A stretch of 64,000 nucleotides of DNA from DAISKN01 sp963716925 (GCA_963716925.1 CAVQUX010000025.1:124001-188000); one strand, 5' to 3'; shown: positions 1 through 8,274, numbered from the stretch's first letter. Notes: generated by a model not told the origin, from the letters alone. Made by a program: numbers and translations.

Positions 1-1
1 C

Positions 2-226
2 CGCCGGCTCACGGTCATGGACGACGGCATAGGAATAGCTCCCAACCCCGAGGCGTCCCGGAAGAAGGGGAGCGTGGGGGGCATGGGGCTCCACATCATG
101 CGCTACCGCGCCCGCATGATCGACGCGATCTTCGACGTCCGCCCCGCGCCCGAAAAGGGCACGCTCGTCACCTGCGAGTGGTCCCCCGCTCCCGAGCCCG
201 TCGTTCGTCAGTTCCAGAGCAGCTGA
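2..226 (+). CDS. Sensor histidine kinase, C-terminal ATPase end (partial)
   Basis: The start lies outside the window; the frame is open from the first bases to a TGA at 224-226. The visible ~74 residues are the end of a GHKL/HATPase_c domain. The LTVMDDGIGI stretch is the G1 (DxGxG) box, GGMGLHIMRYRARMI is the G2 (GxGL) box and following helix, and GTLVTCEW is the closing strand. The GMGLHIMRYRA form is typical of HisKA_3/NarL-type kinases, which usually act with a LuxR/NarL response regulator. That partner is not in view and would have to lie upstream. The metallo-hydrolase gene follows after 22 bases on the same strand. Confidence 0.85.
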   Translation, partial: RRLTVMDDGIGIAPNPEASRKKGSVGGMGLHIMRYRARMIDAIFDVRPAPEKGTLVTCEWSPAPEPVVRQFQSS

Positions 227-248
227 GCTCTTTCATCTGGAGGTCTTT

Positions 249-1364
249 TTGAGCACATCGAGATGGATACGTCCTTTCGCCCCCGCGCTCCCCGTGTTTC
301 TGGTCTCGCTCCTCGGAATCGCGTGCCAGCAGCCCCAGGCGCCTCCGGCATCGGAGCCGCCGGCGTCAGCGGCAGCGCCGGCGGGTGCGGTCTACGAGGG
401 GGAGGCCTTCACTTTTCACGAGATCCAACCGGGGATCTACCACGCGGTGGGCACCGGGAACCTCTCCGTCGGGTGCAACGGCGCGATCATCGTGAACGAT
501 GACGACGTCCTCATCGTCGACTCCCACATCACGCCCGCGGCCGCCTGGGCGCTCTTGAAGGAGCTCAAGAACATCACCGACAAGCCGGTGCGCTACGTCG
601 TGAACACCCATTTCCATTTCGACCACGCGCACGGAAACCAGGTGTTCCCGGAAGGGGTCGAGATCATCGGGCACGAGTTCACCCGGGAAAAGCTCGTGGC
701 CGGCGGCTCGAAGAACGGGCGTTCGTGGGACCTCTTCGTGGGCGGCCTCCCGGCGCGCATCACAGAGATGGAGGCGGAGCTGAAGGCCGCCCGGGACGCC
801 TCCGACCAGACCAAAGTGCAGGAGCTCGAGAAGAACATCGCGATCCAGAAGCACTATCAGGACGCGACCGGAGCGATCGAAGTCACTCCGCCCACGACGA
901 CGCTTTCGCAGAGGATGACGCTCTTCCGCGGCGGCCGGGAAATTCAACTGCTGTATTTCGGGCGCGGGCACACCGGAGGCGACGTCGTCGTCTACCTGCC
1001 CCGGGAGAAGGTCGTCGCCACCGGCGATCTGCTCACCGAGGGTCTTTCGTACATGGGAGACGGCTACCTCGAAGAGTGGGCCGATACTCTCGAGGAGCTG
1101 AAGTCGCTCGATTTCGAGGTGGTCCTCCCGGGACACGGCGAGGCGTTTCGCGAGAGGGAGAAGGTCGATTACTTCCAGGCCTACCTGCGCGACCTATCGA
1201 AGAAGATCGCCAAGATGCACGCCGACGGCGTGAGCGCCAAAGACGCGGCCCAGAAGATCGACATGACCAATCACGCCGCGCACTTTCCGACCATCACCGG
1301 GCCGGGAGTGCATCCGCACGCCGTCGAGCGGGCCTACGCTCTCCTGGAAGGCGCGGAGCAGTAG
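249..1364 (+). CDS. Secreted metallo-beta-lactamase-fold hydrolase (lipoprotein)
   Basis: This is a 371-residue zinc hydrolase of the MBL-fold superfamily, probably anchored on the periplasmic side of a membrane. The signal sequence ends in a lipobox (SLLGIAC). The zinc motif HFHFDHAHG (HxHxDH) is near residue 120. A second metal histidine lies in GRGHTGGDVVVYLP, an aspartate in VVATGDLLTEG and the last histidine in VVLPGHGE. The proposed start is TTG at 249, preceded by GGAGG at 239-243. The substrate cannot be told from sequence; relatives include B3-like lactamases, glyoxalase-II-like and quorum-quenching enzymes. The stop codon overlaps the first base of an 11-bp hairpin that probably ends transcription. 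Confidence 0.88.
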   Translation: MSTSRWIRPFAPALPVFLVSLLGIACQQPQAPPASEPPASAAAPAGAVYEGEAFTFHEIQPGIYHAVGTGNLSVGCNGAIIVNDDDVLIVDSHITPAAAWALLKELKNITDKPVRYVVNTHFHFDHAHGNQVFPEGVEIIGHEFTREKLVAGGSKNGRSWDLFVGGLPARITEMEAELKAARDASDQTKVQELEKNIAIQKHYQDATGAIEVTPPTTTLSQRMTLFRGGREIQLLYFGRGHTGGDVVVYLPREKVVATGDLLTEGLSYMGDGYLEEWADTLEELKSLDFEVVLPGHGEAFREREKVDYFQAYLRDLSKKIAKMHADGVSAKDAAQKIDMTNHAAHFPTITGPGVHPHAVERAYALLEGAEQ

Positions 1365-1395
1365 CAGGTTGCGGAAAAACGGAGCCGCAACCTGC
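1364..1395. terminator. Stem-loop between convergent genes
   Basis: A perfect 11-bp inverted repeat (1364-1374 with 1385-1395, arm GCAGGTTGCGG) surrounds a 10-nt A-rich loop. It begins on the last base of the metallo-hydrolase stop codon. No U-tract follows, so it is a likely but not canonical intrinsic terminator. Confidence 0.5.
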
Positions 1396-1447
1396 GCGAG
1401 CGGAGCGAGCCCGGCCCGCCAATTGGGAGTGCTTCGCCGACATCTTC

Positions 1448-1475
1448 GGGCCGCGGGGGTGGGGCCCCGCGGCCC
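1448..1475. terminator. Second GC-rich stem-loop before convergent msrA
   Basis: An 11-bp inverted repeat (1448-1458 with 1465-1475, arm GGGCCGCGGGG) lies 16 bases past the end of msrA, which is read from the other strand. Together with the hairpin at 1364 it separates the two convergent genes. Confidence 0.45.
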
Positions 1476-1491
1476 TGAGGCGCTCTAAAGA

Positions 1492-2082
1492 TCACGTGGG
1501 ATTCTTCCAGAGCTTCTCCAGAGCCCGATCGCGTCCGCACCGGCTGCGATAGAACTTGTAGCGGAGGGGATTCTTCTGGTAATAGTCCTGGTGATACTCC
1601 TCCGCGGGGTAGAACGGCGTCGCCGGTCGGATCGCCGTGGTGATGGCCTTCTTCAGGCGGCCCGAGTCGACGAGCTTCCGCTTCGAGTCCTCGGCCAGGC
1701 GGCGCTCGTCCTCGTCGTGAAAGAAGATCGCGGTTACGTACTGCTCGCCGCGATCGCAGAACTGCCCGTTCCCGTCCGTCGGATCGACGTTCCGCCAGAA
1801 GACGTCGAGAAGCTTCTCGTAGGAGATTTTCGCTGGATCGTAGGCGACTTCGACGGATTCGAGGTGACCGGTTCCCCCGTAGGAGACCTGCTCGTAGCTC
1901 GGGCTCGGAACCTTGCCCCCGGTATATCCGGAAGTCGTCGAAACCACTCCCTCGAGCTCGTCGAACGGCGCTTCCATGCACCAGAAGCATCCACCGGCGA
2001 ACGTGGCCTTCGCGAGCTTCGGCTCCTCCGCGGCACCGGCCGTCGAGGCGGACAGGAGGAGAGCGAACGCCGCCGCCCTCAC
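1492..2082 (-). CDS. msrA: Peptide-methionine (S)-S-oxide reductase MsrA, exported
   Basis: Reduces methionine-S-sulfoxide in oxidised proteins. The 196-residue product has an N-terminal signal-like segment (AAAFALLLSASTAGA), then the MsrA catalytic motif GCFWC (Cys32, Cys35) and the conserved EEYHQDYY near the C-terminus. The start chosen is GTG at 2082, whose last two bases overlap the TGA of msrB (GTGA), a typical coupled start. The longer frame that continues upstream to 2592 runs through msrB out of frame and is not the msrA start. The signal segment implies a periplasmic methionine repair system together with MsrB. Confidence 0.93.
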   Translation of the reverse strand: MRAAAFALLLSASTAGAAEEPKLAKATFAGGCFWCMEAPFDELEGVVSTTSGYTGGKVPSPSYEQVSYGGTGHLESVEVAYDPAKISYEKLLDVFWRNVDPTDGNGQFCDRGEQYVTAIFFHDEDERRLAEDSKRKLVDSGRLKKAITTAIRPATPFYPAEEYHQDYYQKNPLRYKFYRSRCGRDRALEKLWKNPT

Positions 2083-2513
2083 GACCGGAGCTCCGGGAAA
2101 GCCTCGCCCTGAGGGACGAACGCGAGCGCGACGCCGTTGTTGCAGTAGCGTTTTCCCGTGGGCTTGGGTCCGTCTCCGAACACGTGCCCTTGATGGCCCC
2201 CGCAGCGGGCGCAGTGGTACTCGGTGCGCGGCAGCAGGAGCTTGAAGTCGGTCCTCGTTCCCAGCCTTCCTTCGATCGCCTGGAAGAAGCTGGGCCATCC
2301 GGTGCCGCTCTCGTATTTCGCGTCCGATTCGAAGAGCGGGAGAAAGCAGGCGGCGCAGATGAACGTCCCCTTGCGTTTTTCTTCCAGGAGGGCGCTGGTG
2401 AAGGGGCGCTCGGTCGCCTCTTCGAAGAGTACCTGGTACGCCTCTTTGTCGAGAATCGCCTTCCACTCCTTCTTGGGTTTCTCCAGCTTCTGGATCTTTT
2501 CGTCCATCTTCAT
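2079..2513 (-). CDS. msrB: Peptide-methionine (R)-S-oxide reductase MsrB
   Basis: Reduces methionine-R-sulfoxide and complements MsrA, with which it is translationally coupled. The 144 residues hold both zinc CxxC pairs (Cys53/Cys56 and Cys101/Cys104), the SGTGWPSF motif and the catalytic Cys124 in RYCNNG (usually RYCxNS). The ATG at 2513 has GGAG only two bases upstream. About 80 bases further up, a better translation start (ATG at 2592, AAAGG upstream) opens a twin-arginine leader in a different frame. The gene may therefore have lost its export signal by a frameshift; otherwise this product is cytoplasmic while MsrA is exported. Confidence 0.92.
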   Translation of the reverse strand: MKMDEKIQKLEKPKKEWKAILDKEAYQVLFEEATERPFTSALLEEKRKGTFICAACFLPLFESDAKYESGTGWPSFFQAIEGRLGTRTDFKLLLPRTEYHCARCGGHQGHVFGDGPKPTGKRYCNNGVALAFVPQGEAFPELRS

Positions 2514-2592
2514 CGCTCCGATCCTTTTCGCGAACGCGCACCGGGAGCATCGCGAACATCCCGGCGACCCTCAGGAAATCACGTCGTTTCAT
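2514..2592 (-). other. Out-of-frame twin-arginine leader upstream of msrB
   Basis: From the ATG at 2592 the minus strand encodes MKRRDFLRVAGMFAMLPV, a good Tat signal start (RRDFL followed by a hydrophobic stretch). AAAGG lies about 7 bases before it. The frame then passes through msrB without matching any family, so the leader and MsrB are in different frames. It could be a frameshift remnant, an assembly error, or a short leader peptide coupled to msrB. Confidence 0.45.
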
Positions 2593-2707
2593 GGCACACC
2601 TTTCATCTCCACTATAGGCCCACTATAGGCCGACTCCCATTGGATGCCCAGGATCCCTTCCGGTTTCCAATCCCTCCGGAATCTCGCCGCCTCCCCGGGA
2701 GAAGGGC

Positions 2708-2734
2708 TTGACACTGCGCTTTCGGCGCTATACC
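2708..2734 (+). promoter_or_regulatory. Sigma-70-type promoter
   Basis: TTGACA at 2708-2713 and TATACC at 2729-2734 are separated by 15 bases. They stand 29 bases before the ATG at 2764, which has GGGAGA just upstream. It is one of the clearest promoter sequences in the window and drives the frame-broken gene that follows. Confidence 0.5.
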
Positions 2735-2763
2735 GTTAGCTCAACCGCCGCCAAGGGAGAATC

Positions 2764-3666
2764 ATGCTTCGACGTTTTACGGCCGCAAGCGCTCTACCCT
2801 TGACAACCGCGCTTCAGGGGCTTGCTCTTACCCTGTTGGCGCTTTTCTCCTACTCGGTAGCTCCCCGCAGACCCCGCGCGCGTTGGAACCGGGGATTTGC
2901 CGAAGCCCGACGCGCGCAATCGCGAGCGAGCTCCAGATTCCTCGCGACCTCGCCCGGGAGCGGCTGCCGATACCGAAGTTCCCCAAGCTCGACGAGCCGG
3001 GCGAGGACGTCGGCACCGACGCCGAGTCCGGAGCGCCCGAAAGCCCCTATCGCGCAGGGCGAGAAGCTCGCGGCGCTGCGGGTGTCGAGCGTGGCCCTCG
3101 CCGGGCTCGTGACCATGGACTCTCCGACTCCCATTCCCGACGCTCCGGACGTCATCGGGCTTCAAGGCATCGGCGGCAGATCCGGCCGAAGCTGGCTCGG
3201 CGGCAGCGAGCGCACGAGTCGCGGAAACGGCGGCTACATGGGTCCGTCCGATGTCGGCGACGAGGGAAGCGGGTGGGGCGGAAGCGGCTGGGGCGGAATC
3301 GGCCGCGGCCGCGGCGGCCACGGAGACAATTGCGTGCCGAGCCGCGGCGGCCTGTTCCGCCGTCCGCCGGCCCCACTCGCGGTACCGACGGCGGGCCCAG
3401 CCGGTGGCGCCGGCGGCGCAGCGGCAGCGGCGGAGTCGGTAGCCAAGGCCGGCCCTCCCGCGGCGACCGTCCCTCCAGGGGCGGTTCCAAGCTCTAAGTC
3501 CGGCTTCGATTCGTCCAACGGATTGAACCGGAGTCCAGGAGTTTGGAGCGTGCCGGCACCAAGAGCCCACGAAATCCCGGAAAACGATCGAACATCGTTC
3601 TGGCAAGAAAATTGCAATTTGCAGACTGACGAGAGGAAGTTTCCATGCGGGCTTCTGGTCAGCTGA
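2764..3666 (+). pseudogene. Unrecognised secreted/anchored protein gene, reading frame disturbed
   Basis: A good promoter and ribosome site precede ATG 2764. The first 30 residues form a hydrophobic leader or anchor (LPLTTALQGLALTLLALFSY). Coding character (G/C third positions, acidic-proline-rich peptide with IPRDLARERLPIPKFPKLDE) then moves to the next frame at about 2856-3040. It returns to the first frame from about 3050, giving a Ser/Gly-rich stretch with SGWGGSGWGGIGRGRGG. Two compensating frameshifts, real or from assembly, would explain this. The overall plan (one anchor, proline/acid-rich linker, glycine-rich tail) recalls TonB-like or cell-envelope linker proteins, but I recognise no domain. 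The end is uncertain; the open frame runs into the sigma-54-type promoter region, so the true C-terminus is probably earlier. Confidence 0.4.
3601..3616 (+). promoter_or_regulatory. Sigma-54 (RpoN)-type -24/-12 promoter
   Basis: TGGCAAGAAAATTGCA matches the sigma-54 consensus TGGCACG-N4-TTGCW at all but one defined base. The invariant GG (3602-3603) and GC (3614-3615) are exactly 10 bases apart. The predicted transcript start is near 3627, 18 bases before the ATG of the small membrane ORF. No enhancer-binding activator gene is visible nearby. Confidence 0.6.
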
Positions 3667-3755
3667 AGGTTCTGGCCCTGGACGTTCTCGTGGCGGTGTT
3701 TCCGGCCGCGGCCGGATTCTGCCTCTACTTCTTGCTCAGGCTGCTCGCGGCCTGA
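3645..3755 (+). CDS. Small membrane peptide (36 aa)
   Basis: The 36-residue ORF starts MRASGQLKVLALDVLVAVF and ends in a hydrophobic stretch (FCLYFLLRLLAA), giving one membrane helix with a basic N-terminus. AGAGGAAG lies 5 bases before the ATG, and a sigma-54-type promoter stands 29 bases upstream. It has its own promoter and ribosome site, so it is unlikely to be a by-product of the upstream gene. No family is recognised. Sigma-54-driven single-helix peptides could act as stress or signalling peptides or modulate a membrane partner; that is inference. Confidence 0.5.
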   Translation: MRASGQLKVLALDVLVAVFPAAAGFCLYFLLRLLAA

Positions 3756-3831
3756 GAGACGGTGACCTCGACGCGCGCGGTCGCGTTCTCGGAGACCGCG
3801 ACCGGGTCAGGCCTTCCCCGATCCGGCGCAA

Positions 3832-4923
3832 TCAGCGGAGGGCGAGAACCTCCTCCTGCGAGAGGACGCCCCGCTTCTTGCGCTTGAGGTCCTCGTACAG
3901 GGCGAGTGCCTTCGCCGCCTCCTCCGCATGGCCCATCCGCCGGTGGACCCGGGCGAGGTGATAGTAGGCCTCGAAGTACTCCGGGTCGACCTGAACCGCG
4001 CGCTGCAGCGTCGCGAGCGCGAGATCGAAGTCGCCGCGCTTGAGCTGCAGCTCTCCGAGAAAGCCGAGAGGCTCGGGCATCTTCGGATCGAGAGACGATG
4101 CCTTCGTGAGCTCCCTTTCCGCGTCTTCGAGGTTTCCCTGCGTCATCAACGCCCGGCCGAGCCGGTAGTGCGGCCGACCGGACTCGGGGGCGCGGCGCGC
4201 CGCGCGGCGATAGAGCTCGAGGGCTTTCTCGAGGTTCGGCCGTCGCTCGTAGGCGTATCCGAGCGCCAGGAGCAGGCCCGCTTCTTCTCCCCCGAGATCG
4301 ATCGCTTTTTCGAGAGCCGCGATGGCGGGCTCCCATCTCTGGAGCACCAGGTTCCCGGAGCCCAGCTGCCGCCAGGCGGAAACGTCATCGGGCGCCGCGG
4401 CGGTGACTCTTTCGAAGGCCTCGACCGCCGGGAGGAAGAGCTTCGCGCCCGCGAATGCGCCTCCGACCTGGCGATGCAGGGTCGCGTCTTCGGGATCCAG
4501 CGGGGCGACGCGCCGATACTCTGCAATCGCGTCGTCGAACTCTCCGAGCGAGAGAAGAACCAGAACGGGAGTTCCGGTGGCGAGGAAGCGATTCGCATCG
4601 AGTGAATAGGTCTCCGCAACCCTGGCGGCGAGTGAATCGACCTCCTGCCCGAAAGTCCTTTCCAGAACGCGGACGAGGAGAATGCCGCTCTTCGTCCGGG
4701 AAAGCTCACCTCTCGCCTCGTCGCGCCTTCCGAGAAGCCAGAGCGCTTCCGCGCGATAGAGACTCGCGGGCACGAAGTCCGGATGATCCCCGAGGAGCTT
4801 CTCGTACCCGCGAAGGGCGCCTTCGAGATCCGAGGAAAGGTGGAGCGCGATCGCGGACTCGAAGCCCCATCGCTCCTCCGGAGTGAGAAGCTGCGCGACA
4901 AGCACCACGGCGAGGAACCTCAC
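3832..4923 (-). CDS. TPR-repeat protein, exported
   Basis: The 363-residue product has a short signal-like N-terminus (MRFLAVVLVAQLL) followed by about eight tetratricopeptide units, for example YRRVAPLDPEDATLHRQVGG and KASSLDPKMPEPLGFLGELQ. It is a scaffold or binding protein, not an enzyme. Its ATG overlaps the TGA of the FG-GAP/ASPIC gene upstream (ATGA), so the two are co-translated. CRTAC1-type and TPR proteins are often paired in Acidobacteriota, which suggests a joint envelope function. Confidence 0.85.
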   Translation of the reverse strand: MRFLAVVLVAQLLTPEERWGFESAIALHLSSDLEGALRGYEKLLGDHPDFVPASLYRAEALWLLGRRDEARGELSRTKSGILLVRVLERTFGQEVDSLAARVAETYSLDANRFLATGTPVLVLLSLGEFDDAIAEYRRVAPLDPEDATLHRQVGGAFAGAKLFLPAVEAFERVTAAAPDDVSAWRQLGSGNLVLQRWEPAIAALEKAIDLGGEEAGLLLALGYAYERRPNLEKALELYRRAARRAPESGRPHYRLGRALMTQGNLEDAERELTKASSLDPKMPEPLGFLGELQLKRGDFDLALATLQRAVQVDPEYFEAYYHLARVHRRMGHAEEAAKALALYEDLKRKKRGVLSQEEVLALR

Positions 4924-6569
4924 GGTCTATCGGCGACGACGCCGACTCCCTCCTTGATCACGTAGCTCCGTCCGGCCGAAAGGGACTCGAGTACGTCGAC
5001 CGCTCCCGAGGGCCAGATCACGCGCAGGTGCTCGACAGACGTCGCTTCCGCGAGACCGAAGTGGAGGCGAGGGTCGTGGCTCGAGAGATAGCCCCCGCCG
5101 GACTTCGCGGTTCGCGTTTGAGAGATACCACCCACCTCGAGAACCACCCGCGCGCCGACTCCGTTGCGATTCGACTTCCGCCCGACCAGGAGAAACCGCA
5201 CCCACCGTCTCCGGTTCCCGCCGTCGTTTCTCAGGAGAGCCGGAAGCGCGTGCATGTTGGCGACGACCACGTCGAGGTCTCCGTCCTCGTCGACGTCTCC
5301 AAGAGCGGCGCCGCGCCCGAGGCGCTTCTCGACGAGACCCGACCGCGCGGAGACGTCGCGAAAGGTCCCGTCGCCCGCGTTCTCGAAGAGGAGATTCGAC
5401 TGCGCGTAGGACGTGCCGCTCTGGAACCGATCCGCTTCCGGGTAGATGTGGCCGTTGACCGCGAGGAGGTCGAGGTCGGAGTCGAAATCGAAGTCGGCGA
5501 AGGCCGTGGCCCACCCGAGGTAAGGAAGGGTCACTTCTCCCAGCCGGGCCTCGAAGCTCACGTCGGTGAACAGCCCGGAGCCGTCGTTGCGATAGAGGGT
5601 GTTGTAGTCGTCGGAGAAGTTGGTGACGTGGATGTCGGGCCGGCCGTCGCCGTTGAAGTCCCCGGAGTCGACGCCCATCCCCGCCTGCTCGCGGCCGCCT
5701 TCGACGAAGCCCGCGCCGGAGAGCGCCGAGGCGTCTTCGAAGACGATGCCGCCGGTCGCCTCGGTCCGGTTCAGGAACAGGAAGTTCCCCGAGAGGTCGT
5801 TCGCCACGTAGACGTCGAGCCGCCCGTCGTCGTCGAAATAGTCCATCACCACGCCGAAGCCGAAGCCGGGCTTCGACGCGACTCCCGACGAGTCCGAGAC
5901 GTCCTCGAAGGAGCCGTCTCCGCGGTTTCGATACACCAGATGCCTCTCCGGCCGATGGGCCAGCGGCCCGCAGGCGATCTGGATTCCCTTCCAGAAACAG
6001 GGGAGCTTCGGCGGCTCCTCCACGCGGTAGACCGCGTGGTTCGCGACGTACAGATCGAGAAACCCGTCGGAGTCGAGATCCCCGAAGGCCGCGCTCGAAT
6101 GCCATCTTCCGTCCTCGAGGCGGGATGGAGCGGTGATGTCGGTGAAGGTTCCGTCCCCGTTATTGCGGTAGAGCACGTTCGATCCGAAATTGGTGACCAG
6201 CAGATCCGGATCGCCGTCGTCGTCGACGTCGCCCGCGAGCGAACCTCCGCCCCAGCCCGTGTCCCCGAGCCCCGCGGCTTCGGTCACGTCCGTGAACCGG
6301 AAGCCGCCCTCGTTCCGGTAGAGCCGATCCGAAGGCGGTGCGCCGGGTGGAAGCTCGATGGCGGAGCCGTTCACGAGATACAGGTCGAGATCCCCGTCGG
6401 CGTCGTAGTCCGTGAGGGCGGCGCCGGTCCCGGTGTACTCGATGATGTAACGTTTCTCCTCGGTCCCGAACGTCGTCACCAGGTCGACGCCGGAGCCTTT
6501 GACGACGTCGACGAACCGGACCTGGGTTTCCCCGCTCAGAAGCAGGAGCAGGAAGGCTCCGAGCCGCAC
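4920..6569 (-). CDS. CRTAC1-like FG-GAP/VCBS repeat protein with ASPIC/UnbV domain
   Basis: The 549-residue secreted protein opens with a signal peptide (LGAFLLLLLSGETQ). It carries successive FG-GAP/VCBS propeller units with calcium-type DxDxDGxxD loops (DYDADGDLDLY, DVDDDGDPDLL, DLDSDGFLDLY, DFNGDGRPDIH, DVDEDGDLDVV). The C-terminal ASPIC/UnbV domain runs from GVGARVVLEVGG to VIWPSGAVDVLESL. It is likely an extracellular beta-propeller for carbohydrate or protein binding, of unknown exact role. It lies in an operon between the S10 peptidase (4-base gap) and the TPR gene (4-base overlap). Confidence 0.9.
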   Translation of the reverse strand: MRLGAFLLLLLSGETQVRFVDVVKGSGVDLVTTFGTEEKRYIIEYTGTGAALTDYDADGDLDLYLVNGSAIELPPGAPPSDRLYRNEGGFRFTDVTEAAGLGDTGWGGGSLAGDVDDDGDPDLLVTNFGSNVLYRNNGDGTFTDITAPSRLEDGRWHSSAAFGDLDSDGFLDLYVANHAVYRVEEPPKLPCFWKGIQIACGPLAHRPERHLVYRNRGDGSFEDVSDSSGVASKPGFGFGVVMDYFDDDGRLDVYVANDLSGNFLFLNRTEATGGIVFEDASALSGAGFVEGGREQAGMGVDSGDFNGDGRPDIHVTNFSDDYNTLYRNDGSGLFTDVSFEARLGEVTLPYLGWATAFADFDFDSDLDLLAVNGHIYPEADRFQSGTSYAQSNLLFENAGDGTFRDVSARSGLVEKRLGRGAALGDVDEDGDLDVVVANMHALPALLRNDGGNRRRWVRFLLVGRKSNRNGVGARVVLEVGGISQTRTAKSGGGYLSSHDPRLHFGLAEATSVEHLRVIWPSGAVDVLESLSAGRSYVIKEGVGVVADRP

Positions 6570-6573
6570 GCCG

Positions 6574-8136
6574 TCAGCGTCCTCCGGGAACGTTCCCCAC
6601 GCCCCGGCCGGACATCGATTTCGTCTCCTGATAGAACGTGCTGATATCGCTCTTCATCTTCGCCAGCGAGCCCTCGTGGATGTACATCATGTGCCCCGCC
6701 TCGTACTCCTCGACGCGCAGGTTGTCCCGGAGCGCTTCGGGAACTCCGAGATGGCTCAGGGTGTACTCGGTCCCGAAGAACGGTGTCGCCATGTCGTAGT
6801 AGCCCGAGGCGACGAACACTTTCATGTAGGTGTTCCGGAGCATCGCGTCCCGCAGTGCCCGGCTGGTGTCGGGAAAACGACCTTCATCCCCGAAGTCCCA
6901 GCGGCCGATGCCTCCGCCGAGGATCCAATAATGCAGGTCGCTCTCGTACCCCAGCTCTTCGCGGACGTAGTCGTTGAACGCGGCGGTATACGGCGGTCGG
7001 ATCGCCGCCATGCTCGGGTCGAACTCGTACTCTTCCCCTGCCGCGTCGCGATCCATTCCCACGAAGCGGCTGTCGAGTCGTCCCACGGTCTGCTTCTGGT
7101 CGCGGAGGAGCTCCTTGCGGAACCGTCCGGCCTCGACCCGCAGATCCGCGCGGTCGATGAACTCCTTCGAAAGCCCGGTATAGCGCGAGAGCGCGGCCAC
7201 GGTCTCGCTCCGCTCCGCAGCCGTGAGGCTCGCTCCCTTCGCCAGCGCCACCCAGTACCGCTGGATCGCCCACGTTCTCACTTCGTCGAGAGTCTTCTGG
7301 AGATCGGCCTGAAGCTCGGGCTCGAGCTTCTTGTGGTACCAGGCGGTGGCGGTGTACGTGGGAAGGTACGTCAGGTAAGGGAGGTCGTTCCCCTCGGCGA
7401 ACCGGTTCGTCTGGAAGTTCAGAACGCTCGATACCAGGATAACTCCATTGAAAGCCACTCCAGAGCGGTCCACGAGATAACCGGAGAGCCCGGCCGCCCG
7501 CGTCGTTCCATAGCTTTCTCCAATCAGGTACAGCGGGGACGCCCAGCGCTGGTGCCGCGTCAGATAGAGGCGGATGAACTCGGCGACGGACTCGATGTCC
7601 TGCTCGAGGCCCCAGAACTCCTTCCCTTTCTCGGGCGAGGCGGGACGGCTGAATCCCGTGCCCACGGGATCGATGAAGACGATATCGGTGAGATCGAGCC
7701 AGCTGTATTCGTTGTCGACCAGGCGATAAGGAGGCGCGGGCATGCCGCCGTCGGCGAGCATCGGCACACGCTTGGGACCGAGCATCCCCAGGTGCAGCCA
7801 CACCGAAGCCGAGCCGGGCCCGCCGTTGAAGGAGAACGTGAGGGGCCGGTTCACGCCCCCGCCTTCTCCGCTCAGCGTGTAGGCCATGTAGAAGATTTCG
7901 CCTTCGACCTCTCCGGTATCCTTGCGGATCGGCATTCTCCCGGTGGTCACCTTGTAGGGAAGCATGCCTCCGTTCAGACGGATCTGGTGGTCGGTCACGA
8001 CCGGCGGCTTTTCCTCCGCCGCCGGAGCTGCTTTCTCCTTCTTGTCGAGCTTGTCAGCCTTTTCGGGCTCTTCCTGGGCGAAGAGTCCGGAAGCGCAAGC
8101 CAGAAGGAGGAGAGCGGTTAGAACGACGTTCCTCAT
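6574..8136 (-). CDS. S10 family serine carboxypeptidase
   Basis: Removes C-terminal residues from peptides and is exported (signal peptide ending near GLFAQ). The 520 residues contain the S10 oxyanion motif as GGPGSAS at 105-111 (usually GGPGCSS), the nucleophile Ser208 in GESYG, the aspartate in ASGYYDMATP and the histidine in EAGHMMYIH. A charged, lysine/glutamate-rich linker (about residues 22-45) separates the leader from the enzyme. It is first in the operon with the FG-GAP and TPR genes. Confidence 0.92.
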   Translation of the reverse strand: MRNVVLTALLLLACASGLFAQEEPEKADKLDKKEKAAPAAEEKPPVVTDHQIRLNGGMLPYKVTTGRMPIRKDTGEVEGEIFYMAYTLSGEGGGVNRPLTFSFNGGPGSASVWLHLGMLGPKRVPMLADGGMPAPPYRLVDNEYSWLDLTDIVFIDPVGTGFSRPASPEKGKEFWGLEQDIESVAEFIRLYLTRHQRWASPLYLIGESYGTTRAAGLSGYLVDRSGVAFNGVILVSSVLNFQTNRFAEGNDLPYLTYLPTYTATAWYHKKLEPELQADLQKTLDEVRTWAIQRYWVALAKGASLTAAERSETVAALSRYTGLSKEFIDRADLRVEAGRFRKELLRDQKQTVGRLDSRFVGMDRDAAGEEYEFDPSMAAIRPPYTAAFNDYVREELGYESDLHYWILGGGIGRWDFGDEGRFPDTSRALRDAMLRNTYMKVFVASGYYDMATPFFGTEYTLSHLGVPEALRDNLRVEEYEAGHMMYIHEGSLAKMKSDISTFYQETKSMSGRGVGNVPGGR

Positions 8137-8243
8137 GAATGAAGCCCCCTGGAAATAACGGATTGTAGTCTACCCCGCCCGAGGTCGACGGGGGTCGGGT
8201 CCGGTGGTATCCTGACCTCGAATCCACAACCGAATACAGAGAT

Positions 8244-8261
8244 CTCCCGCTTCGGCGGGAG
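8244..8261 (+). promoter_or_regulatory. UUCG-capped hairpin in 5' leader
   Basis: CTCCCGC-TTCG-GCGGGAG is a perfect 7-bp stem capped by the very stable UUCG tetraloop. It stands three bases before the GGAGGTG ribosome site of the next gene. This position suggests an effect on mRNA stability or ribosome access rather than termination. Confidence 0.5.
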
Positions 8262-8274
8262 TTGGAGGTGATGC

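Noticed and set aside
366..1136. Long open frame opposite the metallo-hydrolase
   Set aside because: GC-rich antisense frames are open by chance; the sequence lacks any domain and the sense gene is clear.
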